Source: Ceratodon purpureus (lineage: Eukaryota > Streptophyta > Bryopsida > Pseudoditrichales > Ditrichaceae). From it: a DNA stretch of 64,000 nt. This document shows, piece after piece, positions 22,205 through 33,464 of the stretch; the stretch's first letter is position 1; each line of letters starts with the position of its first letter. Location of the stretch: the NCBI GenBank assembly GCA_014871385.1, contig CM026426.1, positions 51,239,238-51,303,237 on the forward strand, given 5' to 3'. The translations under genes and the position numbers were made by a program. Below the pieces are notes generated by a model. That model made no database searches. It saw only the letters and a program-made list of their open reading frames with translations, and was not told the DNA's origin.

Positions 22205-23584
22205 TGTCTGTAGTCGTTGTTTCATTTCCCATCTACCGTAAACCCTTACTGTCCACACCTCGTGTACATCCCCTACCCTATGCTTCCACCTTCTACTGAC
22301 TCAGTGAGAGGAGCTCTCAGACTTTGGTACTTCTAGAGACTCAGTGAGAGGAACTTCTCTCGTCTTTTCATATTGGACATTGGCCAGACTTTGGCTCCTT
22401 TTGTTGTTGACACTTTGCAGCTGCTATTACAATTCTTGTTAGCGGCTTGAGGCATTATACGTGAATTGTAAGATCGGTATGTGCTTCCTCTAGTCGACCA
22501 TCCTGATTTTGTCCTCGCTGTGGGATCCCTCGGTGGATATTGGAGTACCATGCAGATCTTCCCCTCTCTTCTTTGTAGTTTGACCGCTTGTTCATGTTTT
22601 CTCATTCCATTCGGATCTCTCGGCTTGAAGGTGATGGTGTGAGGTGTGCAGGTTTTTTAGTGGGTGAGGCCGGAACCTAAGAGCTGATTGGGGTGGGGGT
22701 TTTTGTTTGGTTTTTACTTCATTATGTAATTGCAAGTCTTTTGTTTGATTTCAGAGATTATCGTTTTGTCCGACTAAGAGGTGATGTACTTGTTTCGTGA
22801 ATTTGTTCATATTCCCCTGTTTTCCAAGCTGTTCAGTGATTTTAGAAGCTGCTGGACTATGGAATTACAGTGCATATGCATTCCTAGGTCGGGAGTTCTC
22901 TCACCGCATCAAGTTGATAACTATTGCACTTCGATATGGGTTTGTCACTTTGATTTCTATCAATACTTGTTTCTGTCTGTAACCGCTCCATGCCGCAATC
23001 TAGGGGCTCAGGCAGTTGGTCGCCAATGTCTTGTAACCTCCCACACCTCACCCCCCATTGGCCCCCATTTTTTCCAGTCACCCACCACATTGGCAGTGAT
23101 CGGACTGACAGGTCATCAACTGCCCCCCAAAACCGGCTGAAAAGAGTAACCCTGACGCTGAATCTCTGGATCAGACCTATAATTTTACTCTGACCATCTG
23201 TCCAATACTTCTCTTCCTCTACAGATACTGATTTTAGAGCACATGACACCCCCTCCTACTTGGGATTTTCTGTAAAATTATCTACATATTAGATTCATAA
23301 ATAAGTTTGATATTTCTCTTCCAGACTTCACCCTCTATGTCTTAAAAAAAATTCACTTCAAAACTCAGTTACCCAAATGCTCAAAATCAACGTTGTATGC
23401 GAACTCTGCCAAAAAATACAGCATGTACAGTTTCTGGCCTCAAAACCAAACATCCTTTAGGGGTTAAGGAAATATAACAGTTAAAAAAAAATAAAGAAAT
23501 TCATGATCAGAGAGGAAGAAGTGAAAGACACAGGAAGAAATCAAAATGAAGTAACAAAAATAAAATGCCAAACTCCTACATCTC
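22205..23584. other. 3' flank of the B3 gene and spacer
   Basis: No gene is seen. A short direct repeat, gactcagtgagaggarcttctc-like, occurs at about 22298 and 22339 in the presumed 3' UTR. At about 23375-23450 the sequence resembles the right part of the element at 10536-11276 (ccaaatgctcaaaatcaacg), possibly another decayed copy. Confidence 0.4.
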
Positions 23585-25842
23585 AGCATGAGCTTGGGGT
23601 CGAAACTCAGTAAACCCCACGCACGCGCTACCCTCCTGTGCAGCTTCCCCTCGGCAAGCAGCTAACAAAGTTCGGCAATCGCCCGGCACTACTCGAGCAT
23701 GGACTCGGAGGGTAGAACTTCAGGAGTGTACTCCTGAAGTGCATAAAGTTCCGGCACTACTGCAGGTGGTTTCGGCTCCGTCCTCCAGTCGACGTCAGTG
23801 AACATCTTGACGGCCTCATCGATCGCCTCATACTTCCTTTGCTGCCTCGCCTGCGCTTCCTAGTCAATAGGCTGTGAGCTACTTCCCCCCCATTTCATTG
23901 TGTCCGCCTTAAACCCTGCGGCGCTCACCCGTTCCACTTCCGTCAATGCTTGGTGCCCAGGTCGTTTCCCTCGTTTTCCCAAGGGCGCAGCTAACCCGCC
24001 TCCCGCACCAGAACCTCTTGCAGCACTCCCTCCCGCAGCGCTCCCTCCCGCGTGACCACGCTGCCAACTGCTGCTCCCGCCCGTCTCCCCCTGGCCCTTT
24101 CCCCCTAAGCCCTCAACACCCCCCCCCCCCCCCCCCCCCCCCGCCTTGAACATGCGGCCTTGCCGCGGATGCTCCTGTAGCACTTGCCGTAGCCCCCCGC
24201 GTCCTCTGGCTGACCCCCCCCAGCGGCCCCCTTCCTCGAGATGGGCGTACACCCCAGCTTTTCCCCTAGTCCGCGATGAGCGCTCTTCTTCTTCCCAGTC
24301 AATTTATTACCTCTGCCTGCAGCAGACTTCTCCGGTTGTCATAGCCCCCACCCCGCCAGTCCCCTACTCTGTGAACCTGCATCTCCACCAACTGCCGCAG
24401 CGCCTCTTCCCCTTCCTTCCTTATCGCCACCCGGTCATCCCGACTCATGTTCAAGAGTTCTTCCACAGTTGGCCTATCCCCGCAGCGTTTCCTCTTCCCG
24501 GCTGAGGGAGTGGCAACCGGCTCCGTGTCCCTCCATCGCGGCCCTGGATTATCCGGGCTGGACGAGTCGATGGTCTCCCGTTCCTCTAGGACTTCTTTCT
24601 CCTTCCCCACGTCTTCTTGCCCCCCGCTACCTCTGCCCTCCTCCACCGCTCGCTGCTGCTCTCCTTTCTGTTCCTCCTCCAATGCATCACCCGCTTCCTC
24701 CTCCGAATTCAAGCCACCCTCGTCTTCGTCCCCTGGCTCCCTCCCATGCGGTCCCCTTGGCTTCGCATGTTGTCCCAGCATCTGCTAGGGGACCTTCAGA
24801 TTGTACTTTCTGGGGACCGCCCTCGCTTCCTCCTTTCCAGCGGTACCTCTGCTGGAAAATATCTTCAGCGGGCCGTGGACCCGGGAGTTGTAGTATGGAC
24901 AGAGATCCTTCTGCCGCTGGAAGCCGAGGTGAGCTTTGTCCACCATATCAACATTGCAATACCTGCAAAAAAAATTTATCTTCATCCTCGCTTTCCCACT
25001 CTCCTATGCACTTGCATTCTTCCTCCTCCACACCATGTTCACCTCCACAATGAGGTGGTCGTGATCGCTCTAGCTAGAGACGTCACGGTTTGGGTTGTTC
25101 CCGGTCCATGTGCTCTGGCAGAGGATGATGTCTTCCACGCCGAACTTCTCTTTGATTTGGACCTGGTTATTCAGAAAAAAACGAGCTAGGAGTTTAGAGA
25201 CAGCAAAGGTAGGCGGAGTTGGATTGAAAAATGATAAGCTCCAAATTAAATGTTCAATTCCGAGAGCATGTTAGAGCACTTACCCCTTGTACAATGCCGG
25301 CCTCGGCTGTGGCGATGGCGTCTTGCTGCGCTTTCGGCAACTCCTTCGCCTTCAGGACTGTGGACCAAGACTTCAGTTTCTTGCAGGCGTCCAATAGAGA
25401 CAATCGGGAGAGGTCCGGTGGCTCGAGCAAGGCGATCTCCAGGCATTAGCACCCCAAAGCATCAGAAAAACATTAAACCCTAAGCCGCGAACATGACTCT
25501 CCAAGTGACAGAGAAAGAGAAAAATAAAACAAGACGAATACCAAGTAGGACAGACTAACCCACGACACCCAAAAAGACAAGCTGAAGACGAACTACATAC
25601 AACCATGAAGTAAAAACGAGGGCGAGGTTTCTACTTACCAGCGCCGACAGCGATGCCATTGCAGAGCCTCCTCCCAAAGCACTCTCCGAGGTCGAAGCCA
25701 CCCCAAGCGCCGCAGCTGCCCTCCCCGTCGTTATTGCCTTCAATAGTACTTGTGCCGCTACACCCGTTCGCCAATACCAGCAATTTTTGGAAATTTGCCA
25801 CCACCACTCCTTGCTACAATCCTTTTCTGCCTCACGCTGCAC
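23585..25842 (-). pseudogene. Unknown multi-exon minus-strand gene with in-frame TAG codons
   Basis: Several exon-like blocks lie on the minus strand. One ends at 25639 before GTAAGT (Ala/Gly-rich, ending MASLSAL). One runs from about 25444 to 25284 before GTAAGT (IALLEPPDLSRLSLLDACKK and onward, clearly helical). One starts at 25162 after a CAG acceptor (VQIKEKFGVEDIILCQSTW) and contains TAG at 25070-25072. One frame covers 24985-24299 with a single TAG at 24785-24787 and is very Glu-rich. A Gly-rich block (24252-23860) reads through TAG at 23860-23862 into an open stretch (EAQARQQRKYEAIDEAVKMF). I do not recognise the protein. The exon blocks look real; their joining is uncertain. The repeated TAGs suggest a decayed gene. 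Confidence 0.4.
24119..24142. repeat. 24-nt poly-C run
   Basis: An uninterrupted run of 24 C falls inside a Gly-rich minus-strand reading frame, where it would encode poly-Gly. Its length is likely variable, and frame calls across it are unreliable. Confidence 0.9.
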
Positions 25843-26450
25843 CCCGATGTACTAACCCCAAGCACTTTGATCACCCCTAACCCCACACCACCCCGAACTT
25901 CAAAACCTTTAATTCTACGTCCTGTCAGAAAACACCCCGCGCCTTCTACCCGCCTAACGCTACATGACACGCCTACAATGTAACCCTAGCCCTCCCCTAA
26001 TCCCTAACTTCCTCACACCTCCATTGCCCCCTCTGATTTGTCAACAATTGCTCGGGACACAGCTCCCGCAAAACACGACTACGCCTTGGCGGAGACAACA
26101 ACGGGCGGCGTCTCGCGGTGGATGGGAAGACGACAACGACGGGGCGGGGATGACAAACCCAGCGCGGTGGATGGACCGGGCGGGCGAAGGAGCCCGGGTT
26201 GGCACGGGCGCGGGGGGGGGGGGGGGGGGTGCACGGGGTCGGGCGGGGTTGCCCGGGGTCGCGGATCGGGGTGGGTCGGGGTCCGGGGAGGGTTGGAGAC
26301 AATTGCTCACGCGAGACCCTGCCCCTGCCCGCGAAGGGGTTGGGTGCAACGCTCGTAAGGGGTAGATAGAGAGACCCGTTCGGTTCCTGTCTTTTAATAA
26401 AGTGATCGTCCAACGCTTTTTCATATGTCGAATTGATCTTACGTGGCTCA
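25843..26450. other. GC-rich spacer with poly-G run
   Basis: The stretch is GC-rich between about 26090 and 26350 and holds an 18-nt G run at 26212-26229 in a G-rich context. Overlapping reading frames on both strands are compositional. It lies just upstream of the minus-strand gene that ends near 25842 and could be its CpG-rich promoter region, but no TATA box or start is evident. Confidence 0.4.
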
Positions 26451-29400
26451 ATGGAAGATTTTGTAGAAGGCGGAAATGAATCGTTATTTGCTCCGATTAG
26501 AAAACATGAGCATTGTCCTCATCATCTACATCCTAAGAAAAGCTAGAAATGTTGATTGGTTTGGGATTGGACACGAGATCAATCTCATTTGCGAGATGCT
26601 TCTGTGTGAGGTCATTTGCACCTACAAAGCAACGCATATGCCCATTCTTAGACTGTAATGAGATTTTTAATGAACGCGTTCTATCACATTTCATATCCTT
26701 ACTTCAGATAATTCATAAAAATAACAAGGTGGTATGTCGAGAAGATCACTTACTTGACTCTTTGCATGCAGGATTTAGCGATGGTGGCTGTCCTCTACCA
26801 AACGATGTGGATTGTGATGCCAAGTTGGATTTGTTGTGGGGGAGGTTGAAGAATTCCTCTACCACAGCAGTTGCAGCGTCAAGCCCAGGTGGATATTTTT
26901 GTCGAGTTTTATTAAACTGACGATTAACAGACAATGGAAGTTCACACCATCCTTTCGAGGTTCCATGCTGCCCCTTCTTATTCCATACCTCCGGTCCCCT
27001 TTTAATCCTCGAGTTTGTCTTTTGAACCATGCCTAGCGTCAAAAAAAGAAACCGAATTCTTAGTGAGCGTTAGCAAATATGGAGACGAAGGCGACAAGGA
27101 ATGAAGCCTCTTAAAAGCACTCTTTGCTATGTCGTTGCAAAGACTCACTTCAAACGCAAAGTTTAACGAAACACCCCAATATATCTAATAACAATGGAAA
27201 TCAGAAGTACATCCATAGCATATGCAAAAAAAAAATTACATACTCGCAAATTCTTCACGAATTAAGAAACATAATCTAATTCCAATGCTGGATATGGGCA
27301 ATTCAAACAATGGACACTAAGCTGCAAACGCACGGTATACTAGTGTTACGTACCTAATTAAATACACAGTAGAGTGTTTATTTATATAAACCTACTATTT
27401 TCGACCTCAGCCATGGTAACCAAGGCAACTAAAGACGGTGGAGACTAGCAGTTGCAGCAGAAGAAGTAGCAGTTGAAGTAAAGAAATAGCAGTTGTAGCA
27501 AAAAAAACAGGTAAGCCACAAAGTATAAACAGGGTAGCTAAGAAATACTTACACTCTTCATTTTTGCCTTCAAGTCGAGTCGCAGTTTAGGTAGCTTGAA
27601 CACCGTTTTGTACCAAAACCTTGGTGATCTTGGATGCTAGGCTCTCCTCTTATCAATACGAAGACTATGATGTCCCTCTTGTTTTTGCATCTCCTCACCT
27701 TGTTTTCACCTCTATACTGATGTTGTGCATGCCAACTGCTTAACCCTAATTCGCTATGTTGTGTGTGTCTGCATTCTTTCCTCCCCTGCTCTCTTCAGAC
27801 CTCGGTCCACCTATAACTCCTTTCTACAATTCCAACGACACCCTGAGAAGTACTTAGACGAGGGCAGACGTCTCGGCTGGAGGATCTATTCAGCCTCGTG
27901 GTCATTCCCTCTTCAGCTACCAAGGATATCCGTGGTCACTCTCTCGTCCCTCGCGGTCTGAGTCCTGCGACCATGATATCCTGCACTAGTATCCGTGCCT
28001 ACCGTGTATAAACCCGTGGAACGACCTTCCCTTAACTCTGTATGCAGTCCAACGCTCTTTTTAGTATCTCCATGCTATGACCTCAACTAACACCTACCTT
28101 GTATCTTGACGCTAATCACCTGACTAGATAAGTTGTTCTAATCTTTGAATCCCGGTTCTCTAATTTAGTTACCGAGGAATAGAGATTATTTAGAGTTGGA
28201 TTTCAAAGGAAACTGAGAATACATCATGCGTAGCCGAAGAGAACAAACATGGTATCCAACAAGGTAAAACGTCTTTCCCCTCAACAATTTTGCATACATT
28301 TGAAAGAAAGTCCCCGAGGATGGAACCTCGCAAACTCTTACCTGTACAGCACCTCCACACGCATGAAAGAGGTTAGAGCAATAATGGGAAATCTAACCGG
28401 AACAACAACTCAACTTGTGTCTTCCAAGTCATTAGCATGACGATCATCACCATGGAGGAGTAAGCAATGCTCCACACTAGCCAGATCTCTAAAAATATAG
28501 ACGCAAAAAAGAACATGCAGTGACGAGAAGCTGGTGTTAAGTGATTGAAGACTAATACTTGGCGCTATAATTACAATGAACGGCGCTAACAATTAGTTCT
28601 ATTTAGTACCTATAGCAAGATACGTGTTGTTAATCAACTGCACTTATGAAGCCCAAGTATTCTTTTTTTTTCACGAGGTTTTGTGACCACCCGAGAAAGT
28701 ACTTTAAAAGGCATATTTATTAATGTTATCTTGGCCGCTGAATACATATTAAAGTGTGACTTATTGAAAACTTGAAAATGTCATGGTGGCATAATATAAT
28801 GGTGATTAAACATGTAAGGATGAAAAAGAAACTTGAAGAAACTAGAAACATGAATTTCATTGAAGGAAAAGAAACAATTAAAAAGAGAAATAAAGCATCT
28901 TAGAACAAAAAAAGGATTCTTTTAATGGTAAAGAAATGTTTATAATGATAAAGAAATGTACACAAAGTTAAAGAATGTATTCTTTTATTGGTGAAGAAAT
29001 GTTTCTAAAGAGAAAGAAATATTCACAAAGATAAAGAAGTTTCTATACATATATAGATTGTTTTCTAATTTCTTTATACATTGAGAAATACACCTTTTAT
29101 AAACCTTTAGTACATCTTTTGTATACCTTTTAGACACCTTTTATACACCTTTTACACTCTTTTTATACACCTTTTATACATTTTTGTACCTTTTATAGAT
29201 CTTTTATATTACATGTACGCAATTGAAATGTTTACTGTATTTAATGTTGAGATTAACAAACCTACGAATAATGTAGATACTTGATTCAATTCAAAGTTCA
29301 TATTGTATGATCCATATCCTTTAAAAACAATTTCATTTCCAATTATACTAATTTTCGTTCTTATATTTATTCCATCTGCTGTGAATTCTACTGAAAGGAA

Positions 29401-29913
29401 TATTGTATTTGGGAATTGAAGATGGAACCTCAATTGAGAGTGACGATCTAAGCATAGGTGTTTGGAGCAATCTCAAATAGGCCTTGGAGCGATCTCAAAT
29501 AGAGTTTGGAGCTCTTGGAGGAATAATATTCTTGCATTACCTCCAATAACCTAATCTTAAAATCTAAAAAACTTTGTATATCTAATTAGACTATACATTA
29601 AACTTTTAATTGAACTTCTAACCATACTTCTAATTTACTTTTAATTGAATCACATTTGCACTTTGGGACTCTTTTACTTTTTAAGAACTCCTAGCCTACC
29701 TAAATATCCTTTTTGTTTTTAAGAAAACACTATAAATCAAATCAAATTTAGGAATATAAGTATTTTGGAATGACCTCGGAGGCTTTTGGAAAGCTGGCTA
29801 CAAGGTAATATAGTGGATATGAGCAATCTGTCTTTTCTAGTGCAGGGTGCTTTGCAATTTCTGGTGCATATTGGTTTTATGTATAATTTGCTAGAAGGTG
29901 CGAATGTACTTTC
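26451..29913. other. AT-rich intergenic region, no gene supported
   Basis: No coding region can be supported. At about 28890-29040 there are degenerate repeats of aaagaaatgtt-like words. At about 29095-29210 there are degenerate tandem copies of ccttttatacac. A minus-strand stretch at about 26905-26768 contains VVEEFFNLP, a motif seen in 2-oxoglutarate oxygenases, but it is too short to call. Confidence 0.5.
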
Positions 29914-30051
29914 GTAAGCATGGTACTATATATTTAGTAAGCATGGTACTATATATTTCGTAAGCATGGTACTATATATTTAGTAAGCATGGTACTATAT
30001 ATTTAGTAAGCATGGTACTGTATATTTCGTAAGCATGGTACTATATATTTT
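29914..30051. repeat. Six tandem copies of a 23-bp unit
   Basis: The unit is gtaagcatggtactatatat plus ttt/tta/ttc, repeated six times without spacers; only the last base and one internal base vary. Such uniformity indicates recent expansion or homogenisation. Its gtaagcatggta core is shared with the terminal repeat of the element at 10536-11276. Confidence 0.95.
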
Positions 30052-30151
30052 GCCTGCCCTCTTTGATGGCTTATGAGAGATGGACAATTTGAATGATGAA
30101 CCATAGGTCAAACATCAAGTACTTATGATGATTTTTGATGTTTGCAGAGAA

Positions 30152-30295
30152 ATGGAATTTTGGACAAAGCCTTTTCACCAGATGATGTTACTCCCAATTT
30201 ATTCAATGAAAGCCCTCCAAATGTTAAGTTTCTGGGACAACAGGAATTCTCCGTGAAACATGAGGATGTGCATGCTTGCGAAGGAATGAGATAAT
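30152..30295 (+). other. Exon-like open segment, plus strand
   Basis: After a tttgcag acceptor, a 47-codon frame reads RNGILDKAFSPDDVTPNLF and onward to a TGA near 30293. The amino-acid mix is protein-like, but I recognise no family. No neighbouring exon could be joined. It may be the last exon of a lost gene. Confidence 0.25.
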
Positions 30296-30440
30296 CTGCA
30301 GAAGGAAGCCAAAATCATTCAGCAGATTAATCAATTGCTAAGTCACAATCCAGCTCATATGGGCACCCAAGATTGACTAGTTATGATCTTAGCAAGGCAG
30401 ATTGTATTCTATCATCCATAGGGAGCGAATTTGAACTAAC

Positions 30441-31803
30441 CTGTTCTGCTGATATTCCACTTGCAAGAGCCGTGTTAACACTCTCTTTGGTTAATGCTGC
30501 TACAACCAGATTCGGCAATTGGTATTCCAACCTAAAGCACAGACAGTCATTCATAAGTTTACAACTAGAAAGACGAGATTAGGGTTTATAAATACTGGAA
30601 ACACTGGAACGTGCATAAAAATTCTTGGGTGATTGAATGATAAAATGGTCAGAAAGAAGAAGGAACAACCAAGATGTTCAACGATAGTCACTGACTGTTC
30701 AATTAATTTGAATTAAGACAATGCACAGGCAAGAGAGCAACCGTGCAAAACAGCGTAAGATTTCTGTTTGAAGCTTGAGGACATGTAGGCATAAACTTTG
30801 AAATTTGTCTCCACCACCACAAATCCCTGAACCCAACTTTGTTAGTTAATAAGAAGGCAGCTAAGATTGAATCACACTTGCAAACAGAACTGCTAAACCT
30901 AGATTTTCTCAGTAGAAAACTTATCAAGAAAAATTCAGAATCCATGCAAGCCATATTCAAAGATGACCCTTCACAAAAGCATTAAAAACAGATTCATAAG
31001 CAAAAAACAGTACCTCCGAAGACTGCCATTTTGATGATTCCAAAAGACTAGCGGAGAGATTTGAAGCGAGCTTGGTAGGAATGTACCAGCTCTCGCTTCT
31101 GCCCTGCAGAAAGAAAAATGACACTACATAAGCGCATGAGTGTTGTGGTTGGTACAACTGAACAAGGATTGTATTGTCAAAACCCTCGGAACAAGATAGC
31201 ATTAGAGTTAGAGCATATTTCGTAGCAAGCACAGCAGAATTTCATATCACACCATATAGGACACTTGTTATGAAGCACCATTGTGTGTATGTCAACTAAG
31301 GTGTCCACGATTGAAGAATACATAGTGGATTATAAAGCTGACACGAAGCTCTCTAAATGTATGATGTTCAAGATGTTCAAATTTGCAACAAGACCATGCG
31401 TGTTTGCGATTCTTGAGTCACGCCACTACAAGTTCAATCTACAAGTTCTTATAACTTCACAACTACTTTGTTAGACTTGTGACCTTTTGTAATTGCAAAA
31501 GCCCTAATGCCGCAAGTTCCTCCAACACCTTTTGCAGCGCAGGAGGCAATGAATTTACACCGTATGCCTGCAGGTTCCTGAGAATATGCTGGTGTAAGAA
31601 ACTAGGAAAATCAAATGTTTGAACGAAAACGTTGTCTTGGAGTGCCACGTACAGCAAACCATGCAACATAAGTGTCAGTCGATAGTGACAAAAGGCAAGC
31701 CAACATGCCATTATAAATTCTAAACTCCGAATGCAAATGAAAAGGACGAGATACAAAAGCCTTACTTCTCCCACATGGTGAAAGCCAAGCTCTAGTAGAA
31801 AAC
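30441..31803 (-). pseudogene. TFB2: TFIIH subunit p52 (TFB2/GTF2H4), five internal exons
   Basis: Five consecutive minus-strand exons join in phase: 31803-31766 (FLLELGFHHVGE), 31567-31484 (AYGVNSLPPALQKVLEELAA), 31103-31014 (GRSESWYIPTKLASNLSASL), 30826-30742 (GFVVVETNFKVYAY, then KLQTEILRCFAR) and 30531-30441 (LEYQLPNLVVAALTKESVNT to GISAEQ). All introns have GT/AG ends. This order and sequence match the middle of p52, which anchors the XPB helicase in TFIIH for transcription and DNA repair. The exon at 30742-30826 is one base short between the YAY and KLQ motifs, which breaks the frame. I find neither the N-terminal exons nor the C-terminal exons, which should lie below 30441. I therefore call it a partial, probably dead copy. 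The family assignment is firm. Confidence 0.85.
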
Positions 31804-31967
31804 CTATGAGCGAATTGATTGATTGAAGTATAAAAAACATTAGCAATTCAATGACCGTAATGAATGGCAATCGGACGTAATTGGAGAAAAATTTAATAGA
31901 GATGTCGACAGATCTCTAATGTAGAAATGCACATCGAACCCTGTGAACAAAGGGTACCTGAACCCTA

Positions 31968-32478
31968 AACCCTTTCCAAAGTCTTGATTTCTTCATTTGG
32001 GGCCCTCTATTGTCTTCAGATGATGTTTTTTTCAATTTAAAAAACAATGTTCGGTGAAAAAAAAGTGACAAAAAATATTGTGGAAAAGACCCTATTAGAA
32101 AGCATCCTTGCGATACTTTTGGAACCCTAAATCAATCAATGAGTATATGAATTGACTATTTTAGAATACCTCTTAAACATACGGAGGGCCCCGCAAAATT
32201 AAAAGTGATTTCGGACAAAACCCTAAACCGTTTTGTTCACTTTTCCAAATGAGGCCATTCACTTTGCCCGAGTTCGACGTCTCCATTTTCCATTGTAAAC
32301 TCAATGTCTTCTCCTGCAACTTTGGGAAGTTGAAGAAGATCAAGTCTACTTTCTGTATCCCAAACTTAATCTTGCATCGACATAACGTAGATCCCACTTT
32401 CTCTAGTGTTTTCAAAGGGGCTGAAATTGGGAAATAGTTAAGCACTTTTTTGGTACACTTTATTGTGCTTCCCCCCCT
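31968..32478. mobile_element. Diverged copy 2 of the 741-bp element, reverse orientation
   Basis: The reverse complement matches 10536-11040 over long blocks: AAAGTGTACCAAAAAAGTG, the ccctctgtatgttt region, the gggttccaaaagt region, and gaagaaatcaaaactttgg near the left edge. One terminus is decayed to a G-run (near 32470-32478) and the far end is missing. Copies 1 and 2 prove a repeated family. It lies about 165 bp upstream (on the minus strand) of the first TFB2 exon found. Confidence 0.7.
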
Positions 32479-32660
32479 AGAGTACCAAAGCCTTATTGGC
32501 CCCTTCCTCAGAGCATACATAGCGCATTTTTTGGCTCTCCACAAGTGCCACAATTGACCACCCAAGCACCAACAAAGACTTACTTCTAGGAATAAGCCCG
32601 CAATTTGCAGCGTAGTTGACAGGCGAGGACATCACTCACCTTCTATAGGACCGGCTCGCA

Positions 32661-33464
32661 ATGAAGCTAGCTAAGATCAACTTTGAGGCTAACAAGGTCG
32701 GCTGGGTGCACATGGAAGCCAAAACCATTGTGGCCCATGCATATCAGCCGTTAGTCACAAATCCACCGACTTCTTCCAAACCACCACACGAGTTCTTGAA
32801 CAATCGCATTGACGATGCGCTGGCTGTCTCGGAATTGGACCACTCCAATCATGACTGGAAGAGTATGGAAATGGAGTTGATGTCTCCACTAGCACAAGAC
32901 GTCCTTCCTAGCAAGTAGCTCCTAGTCTTTCCAACAAGCCTGGCGGCTCCACATCGCACTACATCCTCGACATCCAGCCCCGTTGTCAACGAGCATGGAA
33001 ATCAGGCCGTGCGCGTAGACATTCCGGACCATCTTACGGACGTCGAGGCCACTCCGCCAACCTCACTACAACCATCACCACCTGCCTCTACTGCTCTAAG
33101 CCTGCCCGTGCCCATGGTACAATTCCGAACCAAACCTTTGAGACACCATAAAGAAATATCAAAACAAATTGAAGAGGAATTTAACTTAGAGGTTCAGGCT
33201 TGTGATGAGAGTGAGGATCATGATGGGTTAGAGAACGCCATAGAGGAAGTCAAGAAGTATTTCTCTGCAAATCCTAACCTAACAGCCCACTATAGCGTCC
33301 TTAGTGCAGATCGAGTTCAATGCCCGGCCTGCAACAAAATCCTAGGAATGACCGTTTATGACGTCTATCAACATTTGATGACTTCTAGGTCTAAGTATAA
33401 TCTAATTCACAGGGGTGTTGTTGCAGCCGTAGCCAAAATCCACGGCAACCAAGCTCCTCCCTAA
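32661..33464 (+). pseudogene. 3' end of a retroelement accessory ORF with zf-XS-like finger
   Basis: One frame from 32661 to TAA near 33464 is interrupted only by TAG at 32916-32918. It is clearly related to the last 270 residues of the 2,597-residue polyprotein at 45012-52805. Shared landmarks include a PPHEFLN segment, HDWKSMEMELM, VDIPDHLTD, an acidic linker (VQACDESED) and the C-terminal finger CPACNKILGMTVYDVYQH with LIHRG. The finger's two Cys and two His (QH and IH) are conserved between copies while linkers have diverged. That suggests the finger was under selection. No pol sequence precedes it, so only the 3' end survives. Confidence 0.8.

Noticed and set aside
24469-25189. Plus-strand ORFs of 190-194 codons
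   Set aside because: They are antisense shadows of the minus-strand exons and are Ser/Pro-rich low complexity.
26768-26905. 2-oxoglutarate oxygenase exon (VVEEFFNLP, minus strand)
   Set aside because: One short motif only; no His-x-Asp or downstream exon seen.
29914-30051. CRISPR-like array
   Set aside because: The 23-bp units are directly adjacent without unique spacers, and the window is eukaryotic.
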